Translations under genes and position numbers: made by a program
Notes under the pieces: generated by a model
Told to the model about the DNA's origin: nothing
The model's input: the letters and a program-made list of their open reading frames with translations, nothing else
Databases searched by the model: none
DNA from: Candidatus Sulfopaludibacter sp. SbA3
GTDB lineage: Bacteria > Acidobacteriota > Terriglobia > Bryobacterales > Bryobacteraceae
Direction: 5' to 3'
Assembly (NCBI GenBank): GCA_945900935.1
Contig: CAMDKT010000110.1
Span: 1 to 12,111 of the forward strand
Length of the DNA stretch: 12,111 bases
In this document: positions 1 through 7,917 of the stretch, piece after piece
Layout: every line of letters begins with the position of its first letter
Position numbering within the stretch: the stretch's first letter is position 1

Positions 1-63
1 ATTCGTTTATCCCCCGCTTCTTGGCGGCCAAAAACCAATCAGCCCAAACTCGGGTAGGCCGGA

Positions 64-1086
64 CTATCGCGGGTCAGGATCGTCGGCACCGGGTTCAACC
101 CGCTGGGAATGGTTGCGCTTATGGCGGAAGGTCGCCAAGGCCTTATAGACCTGGCGCCTGGCCCGGCTAATTCCCCCCAAGGGACGATGCTCCGGAAGGC
201 AGCGCCAGGGGTTGAACGAGAGGTTATCCCCGAACTCACTGCGCGTGGGGGTATCGAATATCTGGCACGGAATGGTGAGCGTTGCCACCGGCAGGAAAGG
301 CGAGATCGCCTCGTCCCACGTGATACCGGGATCCTCGATGGGCATCTTGTAAGGGTCTGTTTGAAACTGCACGGCAAAATCGAACATGGCCGTCCGCCTT
401 TTCAAGTCCTCCGCCATTGCGTCTTTCAGATAATTATCCGAAGGATTGCGGGGTGCACTCGTGCGACCGGCATCCCGCGGGATTAACGTGTATTTTACAG
501 CTCGTTTCCCTAGTAAATAGGGAGCCACGCTGAAATAGCGGATCGTCAACGGATTGTTGAAGTTTCTTAGTGAACTCCACAAGTTTCGCAGCACTCGGAG
601 ATGGGTTAAGAAGTACCAGCCAAGTTTCAGAAAGCCTCCGATGAGCCCCCTAATCAGGCCGTCGAATTCTTCCACATCCTTCGTGACAAAACGGCTGTCA
701 CTGATCATTACGAAGTCATGGGTAGTGGACGGATTTGCCTGCGTTAGAAGCTTATTTCCGGTCACTCCCATCAGCTTGATCGCCACACCCCGAATATCCG
801 GTTTCTTATCTGGAGCCGCCGAATTATTTTGGTTTGAAAATCGCACCCACGCCGGATAGCTCCTGCTTTCACCGAATAGTCCAACACGCAAGTCGGCCGT
901 GAGGTTTGGTAATATCGAGAATTCCCCGCGTATGCACCCGTGCATTTTGGGATGGGCATCGCGCAACATGCGTTTTCCAGCATAGTCGGCTTCCATTTTC
1001 TTGCGCAGTTCGTTAATCAAGCTGTCGATAAAAGCTTGTTCGTTAGGCGGCGGATACTCGGTATTCAGCTCTAAACTAGTATTCAA
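64..1086 (-). CDS. Catalase-superfamily (haem catalase-like) protein, last gene of the peroxidase cassette
   Basis: A 340-residue protein of the short catalase-like family, predicted cytosolic (no signal peptide). Visible landmarks are an N-terminal helix, then H45-P-K-M-H49 followed by CIRGEF; LRVGLFGESRSYPAWVRFSN (67-86); DIRGVAIKLMGV (97-108); HDFVMISDSRF (123-133); MPIEDPGITWDE (248-259); and a C-terminal LSFNPWRCLPEHRPLGG (289-305) typical of catalase-superfamily proteins. Full monofunctional catalases are about 480 residues or more, so this is a small version. I cannot see the canonical proximal-tyrosine helix, so true catalase activity is uncertain; peroxidase or peroxygenase chemistry is possible. 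The start is a TTG: no ATG precedes residue 31, the conserved N-terminus needs it, and an AAGGGGG ribosome site lies 7 nt upstream. It sits 20 nt after the DyP stop, so co-expression is likely. The 63 bases beyond its stop show no strong terminator. Confidence 0.88.
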   Translation of the reverse strand: MNTSLELNTEYPPPNEQAFIDSLINELRKKMEADYAGKRMLRDAHPKMHGCIRGEFSILPNLTADLRVGLFGESRSYPAWVRFSNQNNSAAPDKKPDIRGVAIKLMGVTGNKLLTQANPSTTHDFVMISDSRFVTKDVEEFDGLIRGLIGGFLKLGWYFLTHLRVLRNLWSSLRNFNNPLTIRYFSVAPYLLGKRAVKYTLIPRDAGRTSAPRNPSDNYLKDAMAEDLKRRTAMFDFAVQFQTDPYKMPIEDPGITWDEAISPFLPVATLTIPCQIFDTPTRSEFGDNLSFNPWRCLPEHRPLGGISRARRQVYKALATFRHKRNHSQRVEPGADDPDPR

Positions 1087-1093
1087 TTCGGTG

Positions 1094-1100
1094 CCCCCTT
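1094..1100 (-). promoter_or_regulatory. Ribosome binding site supporting a TTG start
   Basis: On the minus strand AAGGGGG ends 7 nt before TTG (1086-1084), inside the 20-nt gap between the DyP peroxidase and the catalase-like gene. Spacing and strength are good, and this decides the rare TTG start. Confidence 0.65.
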
Positions 1101-1106
1101 GAGTGG

Positions 1107-2681
1107 CTACGTCGGGTCAATGATGCCCAAGCCAATCATGCGGAGACAAGTCATGCTCGGCACAAAGAAATAGTCCCCGCCCCGGGTCTCCACTAAGGTC
1201 GGAATCCGTCCGCAAAAATAGGGCGGCGTACTTGTTTTAGCGTCGCCTTCGATGATCATACGCCCATCGCCGCGACCGTTCACGTTGAATCCGTGATTCC
1301 CTAGCAAGGGATCCCGGTCGTTGCCCAACTTGAAATCATTCCCGTAGTTGAACCACTGCTGTTGAACGAATTCGAATTGACGGCTAAGGTCGGCATTCAG
1401 CACCATCATTATCACTCCATGGTCGCCATCGTCTCCGGCGCTATTTTCAACGCAGCCATAGGGAAGGCCGCGCCGGATAATTCGGCGGCGGTTGGCCAGT
1501 GCGCCAGGGGTGTCGAACGGCTTGTCCACGCCAAACTGTAGCGAACTGCGCGGATTAGCGCGGCGCGTGTGGGCACCGAATGGACACGTGGCTCCTTCCG
1601 CGTCGTCGAGGTAGTCGAACGCGACAAGCTGAAGTTGTAGTTCCTTGTAACGATCTTTGTCGGCGTCCGGCAAGGGGCCGCTTTGCGACTTCAGATATAA
1701 CGCGCCCAATTCCGCGGCGAACCGATTGGCACTCTCTTCGGTGGGAAACGTGACAAGTGGAGCGCCATTGCGCCACCGTCCGCCGATCTTTGCGGCGAAA
1801 CTCTCGGAACCGCCCGGATACTTCGCGCCCTCGGCATCCAGGAAGGAGTTGAAGGTTCCCACGTTCTGGTGCAGTTTCCGGTAAACCATATAGGTCCCGT
1901 TTCGCGAGAATAACGGCGGCCCCGGCGCTTCCGGATACTCAAACGACTCATCGGGATGGCCAAGCAGAAACTCGCCTGTCTCCAGCGGAGCCCAGCCGTC
2001 AATAGTTCGTGGATCACCGCCCGTCGGTTTGCCCCCCCCGATAACATGCCTAGGACTTTCGCCACATCCCTTGAAGAAGGTACTGCTGATTCCGTCACTG
2101 TAGCCGAAATGTTCTTTACCACCAGGAATCGCCACCGCGGGTTGGTATGGCAATAGAGTTCCGTTGGGTCCTCGATGACCTTCCAGTTGCCTGACTCCGC
2201 CATTGTCGGAAAGAATCTGGAGGATTTTCTGATAACTCTTCTCCAGAACGTGATCTTCCTTCCCATTGATCCCGATCATGATGTGGACGTTCTGAATGCG
2301 TTCGTCCCCGGCGTCGTTCCACATCGGATCCCAATACTTATAGTGATTTGGACCGGTGTCCCCAATTATGTCCCGCCGCGCTTTCATACCCATCGAAAAT
2401 TCGTCAGGGAACCCGTGTAGCGTGTCCTCCGGAACATCCAACATCCGGAGCCCTTCGTATGTGAAGGCAATGTTCACCGCCACCGCCGGAATGTCCATCG
2501 GCGATTCATCGGACCAGGGAACGGAAGTCGTCACCAGAGGCGTAAGCTTCTTCACTAAGGAACGTCCCAACTTGCCATCATCAATGGCAAAAAATGCGTA
2601 ACGCGCCAGGGGGAAGCCGTAGCGACCGTAAGCTTTGACAATATTTCCTTGAACATCCGCCAAATCCAGTGACGAGATCAT
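1107..2681 (-). CDS. DyP-type haem peroxidase
   Basis: A 524-residue dye-decolorising peroxidase. The family binds haem b in a dimeric alpha/beta-barrel fold and uses H2O2 to oxidise dyes, phenolics or other bulky substrates. Landmarks are the N-terminal DVQGNIVKAYG (9-19); the GxxDG motif as G193-Y-S-D196-G197, whose Asp is the distal catalytic residue; EFLLGHPDES (237-246); NGTYMVYRKLHQNVGTFNSFL (261-281); CPFGAHTRRANPR (366-378) with H371 as the expected proximal haem ligand; and RRGLPYG (403-409) carrying the distal arginine. The length fits the longer, fungal-like DyP classes. There is no Tat or Sec signal, and no encapsulin gene or encapsulin cargo tail, so a cytosolic location is inferred. 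The ATG overlaps the preceding stop (ATGA at 2678-2681), and an AAAGGAGA ribosome site lies at 2691-2698 inside the upstream gene, implying translational coupling. The natural substrate is unknown. Confidence 0.95.
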   Translation of the reverse strand: MISSLDLADVQGNIVKAYGRYGFPLARYAFFAIDDGKLGRSLVKKLTPLVTTSVPWSDESPMDIPAVAVNIAFTYEGLRMLDVPEDTLHGFPDEFSMGMKARRDIIGDTGPNHYKYWDPMWNDAGDERIQNVHIMIGINGKEDHVLEKSYQKILQILSDNGGVRQLEGHRGPNGTLLPYQPAVAIPGGKEHFGYSDGISSTFFKGCGESPRHVIGGGKPTGGDPRTIDGWAPLETGEFLLGHPDESFEYPEAPGPPLFSRNGTYMVYRKLHQNVGTFNSFLDAEGAKYPGGSESFAAKIGGRWRNGAPLVTFPTEESANRFAAELGALYLKSQSGPLPDADKDRYKELQLQLVAFDYLDDAEGATCPFGAHTRRANPRSSLQFGVDKPFDTPGALANRRRIIRRGLPYGCVENSAGDDGDHGVIMMVLNADLSRQFEFVQQQWFNYGNDFKLGNDRDPLLGNHGFNVNGRGDGRMIIEGDAKTSTPPYFCGRIPTLVETRGGDYFFVPSMTCLRMIGLGIIDPT

Positions 2682-3355
2682 TTCTTGCCGTCTCCTTTAA
2701 TAGGTCCATTGACCACCACAGTCTCCAATTTGTAAGAGCCGGCCTGCCATGTCGGTCCGTCGAGGTTTTGCGGCTGCGCCCGCTTGACGAACTCGCGATA
2801 GGCCGCCTGTACCTCCTGCGGGCTCTTGTTCTGGTTTTCGAAGGCGAACTTGGAGAATTCCTGTTTTAGGTAGAGGCTCTTCAACTGAACGGCCAGAGGC
2901 TCATCTGTGGAACCGTTGAAGAAAAACGTCGTCGTCACCTGGCACTTCTTGATGTAGGCGATAAAGCGCGCACAGTCGAAATTACTCTCAAATCCGTAAC
3001 AATGCCTCAGTAATTCCCGGATTTCGAGTTCGATTGCCTCCCACATGCCTTTCACGTACGTTTCCAGTTCCCCATAAAACTCAGCTGAGAAAACCAGATA
3101 TTCCGATTGCAGATGCTCGCGTATGGCTGGCTTCCCCTGATAGACCACGTCGCTCAGTACATAGAAGCGGGAAAGGTAAGTGTTGGGAACCCTTGCCATC
3201 GGGCTTTCCTCACTCACTCGCACCTGCTGCAGCGCATACCGCAGGCAGGCGGCGTGCGATTGCCCCGCCAACCCTTCCGAACATTCTTCCGGAGTGCCGT
3301 GGCGTATTGGACAAAGTGTCGTTAAGGCGTAGGCATTTCCGCTTTTGTTTGCCAT
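2678..3355 (-). CDS. Conserved protein of unknown function, paralogue of the adjacent upstream gene
   Basis: A 225-residue soluble protein that I cannot name. Its N-terminus MANKSGNAYAL aligns without gaps to MSNIAGKAYAM of the neighbour at 3397-4032. Further correspondences are YLVFSAEFYGELETYV (86-101) against YMLFFSNFNGSWDQYV, and the F-x-x-YI...Q-x-x-T plus aromatic triplet (131-146, ending FFFNG) against FHRYITSNQIWTDYYYN. The strand-helix-strand pattern suggests a ferredoxin-like alpha/beta domain, possibly related to the dimeric alpha/beta barrel of DyP enzymes; this is inference. Residues 170-192 form a charged helix. The ATG has AGGAGA nine bases upstream, within the 41-nt gap after the neighbour. 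The stop overlaps the DyP start, so this product and DyP are probably made together and may interact. Possible roles are accessory subunit, haem-handling partner or substrate-binding protein. Confidence 0.8.
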   Translation of the reverse strand: MANKSGNAYALTTLCPIRHGTPEECSEGLAGQSHAACLRYALQQVRVSEESPMARVPNTYLSRFYVLSDVVYQGKPAIREHLQSEYLVFSAEFYGELETYVKGMWEAIELEIRELLRHCYGFESNFDCARFIAYIKKCQVTTTFFFNGSTDEPLAVQLKSLYLKQEFSKFAFENQNKSPQEVQAAYREFVKRAQPQNLDGPTWQAGSYKLETVVVNGPIKGDGKK

Positions 3356-3396
3356 GCAGATCAGTCTCCTAGCGAACTGGTTTGAGAAATCTGATC

Positions 3397-4032
3397 CTAT
3401 TCCCGGTTCAGCCTGCGCTCCACCGCTGAAGCCGAAAGGCTAACAATTGGATTGGGACCCATTTGGCTGAGATCGTGTTGCAGATCAAGGAGCAGCCGAT
3501 TGTACTTTTGCGTAAACTCTTCGGGATCCGCGTTCTCGACGCAGGCGGAAAATTGCAGGAGGCCATCCCGTACTCTCTTCGCTGATTTCACATCGTTGGA
3601 CGACGCCATCGGATAAGCATTGTAATAGTAGTCCGTCCATATCTGATTCGACGTAATATAGCGATGGAATGGCAGCATCGGCACGGATTTTGGATACTTG
3701 ATATTGAGAATCCAAAACATATTCAGCCCCGTTGGAATGGCCGAGGAGAACGAGTCGACATACTGGTCCCAACTGCCATTGAAATTACTGAAAAACAACA
3801 TGTACGTGTACTTGAGGTCTTCCTTGGGCTGATCGGACGCCAACCTTGGAAATTGCCTGGGGGTGACGAGCACCCAACGGGCATAGTGGATCAGTGACAG
3901 CGTCAACAAGCCTGTAACGGTAGACGTAAACCTGCCTGCAATCCAAAACGTGATTCGCGTCACCCATCTGGTATACCACCGCAGTGGGGTAATGACGTTC
4001 ATCGCGTATGCTTTCCCTGCGATGTTTGACAT
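3397..4032 (-). CDS. Conserved protein of unknown function, first gene of the peroxidase cassette
   Basis: A 211-residue protein if started at the ATG at 4032. ATG at 4041 and GTG at 4053 are in-frame alternatives, none with a good ribosome site. I chose 4032 because it aligns residue for residue with the start of the paralogue downstream. Segments seen: GKAYAMNVITP (6-16); an amphipathic or hydrophobic helix (about 25-55) ending HYARWVLV; YMLFFSNFNGSWDQYVDSF (77-95); the PFHRYI...Q..TDYYYNAYP stretch (121-141); then a helical tail ending PIVSLSASAVERR. I recognise this as a recurring uncharacterised family whose signature is an N-F-N-G-x-W-D-x-Y line and a YYYN line, and which I recall near haem-peroxidase genes, but no function is established to my knowledge. 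The helix at 25-55 could also be a peripheral membrane anchor. As the promoter-proximal gene it probably sets expression of the cassette. Confidence 0.82.
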   Translation of the reverse strand: MSNIAGKAYAMNVITPLRWYTRWVTRITFWIAGRFTSTVTGLLTLSLIHYARWVLVTPRQFPRLASDQPKEDLKYTYMLFFSNFNGSWDQYVDSFSSAIPTGLNMFWILNIKYPKSVPMLPFHRYITSNQIWTDYYYNAYPMASSNDVKSAKRVRDGLLQFSACVENADPEEFTQKYNRLLLDLQHDLSQMGPNPIVSLSASAVERRLNRE

Positions 4033-4097
4033 GGAAGCCATTGTACTACACACATTCGGTAATAGTACCTTTTATTTTTGGGCCTAGGATGCGCCTT

Positions 4098-4137
4098 CCA
4101 AACACAAATCGGCGCGGAAGGGATACCTGCCGCGCCG
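4098..4137 (-). terminator. Probable intrinsic terminator after the 2-oxoglutarate dehydrogenase gene
   Basis: Perfect 8-bp GC-only stem, CGGCGCGG (4110-4117) with CCGCGCCG (4130-4137), 12-nt loop. On the minus strand it is followed by ATTTGTGTTT, a discontinuous T-rich tail. It lies 27 nt after the dehydrogenase stop and about 80 nt before the cassette's first gene, so it would insulate the two units. Any cassette promoter should then lie in 4033-4098. There an imperfect palindrome, GGTAATAGTACC (4058-4069), is present, but I see no convincing -35/-10 pair. Confidence 0.5.
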
Positions 4138-4163
4138 TTGCATGGAAAGACCAAACTCGGTAA

Positions 4164-7100
4164 CTACCGCTTGCGCCGGACCACCAGCCGCGTCTTCGTC
4201 CTCGGCGTAAGATCCGTACCGAAAGCCTCCGCCAATATCTCCGCCTGCTCGGCGTGGTGGCGCTTCAAGGACCCCGGCGCCGGACTGGCCGATTCCGCCC
4301 GCCCGATATACCGCAGCGACCGCCGCGCCGGATCCAGCATCGGTTGAATCTGGTCGCGCACAAACCGCCACGCGCCCATGTTCTGCGGCTCTTCCTGCAC
4401 CCAGCAAACTTCCGCCGTCACCGGATACCGCATCAACACATCCTGCAATTCCGCCTTCGGGAACGGATAATACTGCTCCACCCGCACCAGCGCCACGTTA
4501 TTCGCCGCCAGCTTTTCCCGCTGGTCCGCCAACTCGTAGTAAAGCTTCCCGCTCGTCAACAGCACCCGCCGGACCTGGTCGGCTTCCATCATATTGCCGT
4601 CGCCGATAATTTCCCGGAACCCGCCCGACGTTAAATCTGTCAGCGTCGACGTCGCCTTCGCATGACGCAACAGGCTCTTCGGCGTCATCACGATCAGCGG
4701 TTTCCGCATCCCGCGCCGGTCTTCTCCGCCATGCATCTGGCGCCGCAGTAAGTGGAAATACTGAGCCGGCGTCGTGGGATTCACCACCTGCATATTGTCT
4801 TCCGCGCACAGCGTCAGGAACCGCTCCAGCCGCGCCGAACTATGCTCCGGCCCTTGCCCCTCCTGCCCATGCGGCAGCAGCAACACCAGCCCGCTCGGTT
4901 GGCCCCACTTCGAATTCGAGCACGAAATAAACTGATCGATCATGATCTGGGCGCCGTTCACGAAATCGCCGAATTGCCCTTCCCACATCGTCAGGCTCAG
5001 CGGATCGGCCACCGAATAACCGAACTCAAATCCCATCACCGCGTACTCACTCAGGCAGGAATCGAAGACATCGAACTTCGCCTGATTCTGCGCCAAATGC
5101 TGCATCGGAATGTAGGGCTCGCCCGTCTCGGAATCGTAGAACACCAAATGCCGCTGGCTGAAGGTCCCGCGTCCGGAGTCCTGTCCCGACAAACGCACCG
5201 GCGTCCCTTCCAGCACCAAACTCCCAAACGCCATCGCCTCGGCCGCGGCCCAGTCCAACGTCCCGCCTTCCAGAATGTGCAACCGCGAATCCAGGAACTT
5301 CTTCAACTTCGGGTGAACGTGGAAATCTTCCGGAAAAGCTGTCGAACCGAATACCACCCGCTGCAACGTCGCCGCGTCCGCCGCCGTCTGCGGGATTCCC
5401 CGACGCACCGCCACCTCGTCCACCACCGCAAGCTCCTGATACTCGAGCTGCAACGCGTTCTGTTGCGAGCGCTCATGCGCATCGGACAAGCGTTGATTGA
5501 TCGCCTTTTTAATCCGGTCCACCGCGTCCTGCGTCACGATCTTCTCGCGCACCAAACGGTCGGAATAGATGGTCGCCACGCTCGGATGCGCCTTGATCTT
5601 CCGGTACATGATCGGCTGTGTGTAACTGGGATCATCGGCTTCGTTGTGCCCATGACGCCGGTAGCAGATCATGTCGATCACTACGTCTTTCTTAAACCGC
5701 TGCCGAAACTCATACGTCACGCGCGCCACATGCACACACGCTTCCGGATCGTCGCTGTTCACATGGAAAACAGGCGCGTCCACGGCCCGCGCGATATCGG
5801 TCGCGTAAATCGAACTCCGGCTGTCGTCCGGCCGCGTCGTAAACCCAATCTGATTATTGATCACCAAATGAATCGTGCCGCCGGTGGTATACCCATCCAG
5901 TTGCGACATGTTCAACGTTTCCATCACCACGCCCTGGCCCGCGAACGCCGCGTCCCCGTGGATCAACAGCGGGATCACACGCTCCCGTTTCACATCGCCC
6001 AAACGGTCCTGCTTCGGCCGCACTATCCCCTCAACTACTGGATTCACGGCTTCCAAATGCGAAGGATTCGGCGCGAGGCTAACGACAATTTCTCGCGAAC
6101 TCACCGTCCGGCGCACGCCCGTCGCGCCCAAGTGGTACTTCACATCGCCCGAGCCCTGCGTCGACCCCTCCATCGGATTCCCCTCGAACTCCGACATGAT
6201 CTGTTCCGGCTTCTTCCCGATAATGTTCGTCAAAACATTCAGCCGTCCGCGATGCGCCATGCCGATGACAATTTCATGCACGGCCTCGTCCGCCGCCCGT
6301 TCGCAAATCTCATCCAGAATCGCAATCGCCGATTCGCCGCCCTCCAACCCGAACCGCTTCGTCCCCACAAACCGCGTCCCGAGAAAGGATTCAAATCCTT
6401 CCGCCTCGTGCAGCCGTTCCAAAATCCGCAGCCGGTCTGCCGTCGCCGTCGCTCCCGCGCTCGTTTCCATCCGCTGCTGCAGCCACGTCTTCTGCTCCGG
6501 CGACTGGATGTACATGTACTCCGCGCCAATCTTCCCGCAGTAGGTCTGCCGCAGTGTTTCCAAAATATCCCGCAGCGTCAGCACCATGTGCGCCGCGCCC
6601 TCGCCCACCGCCTGGCCCAGCGATCCCGTCACAAACTCGCGGTCCAAATCCCAAATCGTCAGCCCGTAATGCGCCGGGTCCAGTTCCGGATGATAGTTCG
6701 ATTCCGCGCCCAACGGATCCAGATCCGCAATTAAATGCCCGCGCATCCGGTACGCATTGATCAGTTGCAGAATGCTCGATTCCTTGCTGATCTCCACCTG
6801 ACGCATCGATGTCTGCCGGGGCGCCACGGCACGGTCGGCCTCCCATTTCACAGGCTTGTGCGGCATCCGCAGGTCGGTGAAAATGGAGTCGTAGAACTTA
6901 TCGTCGCCCTGCAACAACCCCTGCAACTTCGCCAGGAAAATACCGCTCTCGGCGCCTTGAATTATCCGGTGATCGTAGGTGCACGTCACCGTCATCACCT
7001 TGCCGATTCCCAGCATCGCCCGCATCTCCGGCGCGACGCCCTGGTACTCCGCCGGAAAATCAATCGCCCCTGTCGCGATGATGCAGCCCTGTCCCGGCAT

Positions 7101-7886
7101 CAGCCGCGGAATCGAACCCACCGTTCCAATCGTCCCCGGATTGGTCAACGACAGCGTCGTCCCCTGGAAATCCGGCAGCGTCAACTTGCCCTTCCGGCCC
7201 CGGTTGATCAAGTCATCGTACGCCTTCAAAAACTCGCTGAACTTGAACGACCCGGCATTCTTGATACTCGGCACCACCAGCGCTCGCCCGCCATCCCGCC
7301 CCGGCAAATCGATCGCCAATCCCAAATTAATGTGGTTCCGGACCACTTTGAACGCGCCGCCCGAGTTCTCCGTGTACGAAGCATTCAACGCCGGATTCGA
7401 TTCCAGCGACTTCACAATCGCCCAGCCGATTAAATGCGTGTAAGAGATTTTGGAGAGCCCCAGCAGAGTCCGGTGCTGGTTGATGATCCGCCGGTTCTCG
7501 TCAATCACTTTCACCGGAATCGAACGCTGGCTCGTCGCCGTCGGTACTGACAGCGAGAGGATCATGTTCTCGGCAATCCGCGCCGCCGTCCCGCGCAGAG
7601 GGACGAGCTGCTCGTTCGAATCGACGTTTTTGGATTCCGCAGGAGCCGCCTGAACCGCGGTTTCCGGCTTCGTCATCTGCTGTGTTTGCGGCGGCGTCAC
7701 GGTCGCCACTGGCGCGGCAATCGGCGGCTCCGCTACCGGGGCAGCCGCGACAGTGCCATTGGACGGCGCCTCCGCGGCAAACTCGCTCTGCCACGCTGGG
7801 TCCACAAACGAGTGGTTATGCTGATACTGCTGGTACAGTTCTTCTTCCAGCCAACTATTGACGTCAATCCTGGTGCTGTCCGACAT
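4164..7886 (-). CDS. kgd: Multifunctional 2-oxoglutarate dehydrogenase: E2 succinyltransferase domain fused to E1 (Kgd/OdhA type)
   Basis: A 1240-residue fusion enzyme of the TCA cycle. It decarboxylates 2-oxoglutarate with thiamine diphosphate (E1) and carries an acyltransferase (E2) domain. Order: an N-terminal SucA-like segment (1-38, NSWLEEELYQQY); a Pro/Ala/Thr-rich linker (40-85); the E2 catalytic domain (about 93-327) with TCTYDHRI at 301-308, whose DHR (305-307) is the catalytic motif; then E1 (about 370-1240). E1 shows GMAHRGRLNVL (542-552), GDAAFAGQG (644-652) to NNQIGFTT (677-684) for ThDP/Mg binding, RRHGHNEADDPS (743-754), QDSGRGTFSQRH (902-913) and PHGQEGQGPEHSSAR (1005-1019). 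No lipoyl domain is present, as in mycobacterial Kgd and corynebacterial OdhA, so lipoyl groups must come from another E2. No separate E2 or E3 gene is in the window. The ATG has no clear Shine-Dalgarno. It begins 31 nt after the Gfo/Idh gene, so shared transcription is likely. Confidence 0.96.
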   Translation of the reverse strand: MSDSTRIDVNSWLEEELYQQYQHNHSFVDPAWQSEFAAEAPSNGTVAAAPVAEPPIAAPVATVTPPQTQQMTKPETAVQAAPAESKNVDSNEQLVPLRGTAARIAENMILSLSVPTATSQRSIPVKVIDENRRIINQHRTLLGLSKISYTHLIGWAIVKSLESNPALNASYTENSGGAFKVVRNHINLGLAIDLPGRDGGRALVVPSIKNAGSFKFSEFLKAYDDLINRGRKGKLTLPDFQGTTLSLTNPGTIGTVGSIPRLMPGQGCIIATGAIDFPAEYQGVAPEMRAMLGIGKVMTVTCTYDHRIIQGAESGIFLAKLQGLLQGDDKFYDSIFTDLRMPHKPVKWEADRAVAPRQTSMRQVEISKESSILQLINAYRMRGHLIADLDPLGAESNYHPELDPAHYGLTIWDLDREFVTGSLGQAVGEGAAHMVLTLRDILETLRQTYCGKIGAEYMYIQSPEQKTWLQQRMETSAGATATADRLRILERLHEAEGFESFLGTRFVGTKRFGLEGGESAIAILDEICERAADEAVHEIVIGMAHRGRLNVLTNIIGKKPEQIMSEFEGNPMEGSTQGSGDVKYHLGATGVRRTVSSREIVVSLAPNPSHLEAVNPVVEGIVRPKQDRLGDVKRERVIPLLIHGDAAFAGQGVVMETLNMSQLDGYTTGGTIHLVINNQIGFTTRPDDSRSSIYATDIARAVDAPVFHVNSDDPEACVHVARVTYEFRQRFKKDVVIDMICYRRHGHNEADDPSYTQPIMYRKIKAHPSVATIYSDRLVREKIVTQDAVDRIKKAINQRLSDAHERSQQNALQLEYQELAVVDEVAVRRGIPQTAADAATLQRVVFGSTAFPEDFHVHPKLKKFLDSRLHILEGGTLDWAAAEAMAFGSLVLEGTPVRLSGQDSGRGTFSQRHLVFYDSETGEPYIPMQHLAQNQAKFDVFDSCLSEYAVMGFEFGYSVADPLSLTMWEGQFGDFVNGAQIMIDQFISCSNSKWGQPSGLVLLLPHGQEGQGPEHSSARLERFLTLCAEDNMQVVNPTTPAQYFHLLRRQMHGGEDRRGMRKPLIVMTPKSLLRHAKATSTLTDLTSGGFREIIGDGNMMEADQVRRVLLTSGKLYYELADQREKLAANNVALVRVEQYYPFPKAELQDVLMRYPVTAEVCWVQEEPQNMGAWRFVRDQIQPMLDPARRSLRYIGRAESASPAPGSLKRHHAEQAEILAEAFGTDLTPRTKTRLVVRRKR

Positions 7887-7917
7887 GGGAATTTGGTGTT
7901 TTTGCGCCTTTTTTATC

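Noticed and set aside
1..63. Possible terminator of the peroxidase cassette.
   Set aside because: Only a 4-bp TTGG/CCAA stem is present, with no proper T run; the real terminator may lie outside the window.
1691..2266. A 191-codon minus-strand frame within the DyP gene.
   Set aside because: It lies in another frame of the DyP coding region, which shows all family motifs uninterrupted.
4058..4069. Imperfect palindrome GGTAATAGTACC, with TACTAT on the minus strand as a -10 box for the cassette.
   Set aside because: No -35 element is found at suitable spacing, and a 4-bp arm is too short to claim an operator.
4752..6734. A 660-codon open frame on the plus strand.
   Set aside because: It is antisense to the clearly conserved dehydrogenase gene. 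Its product is a low-complexity Arg/Pro/His/Leu protein, as expected from the complement of GC-rich codons.
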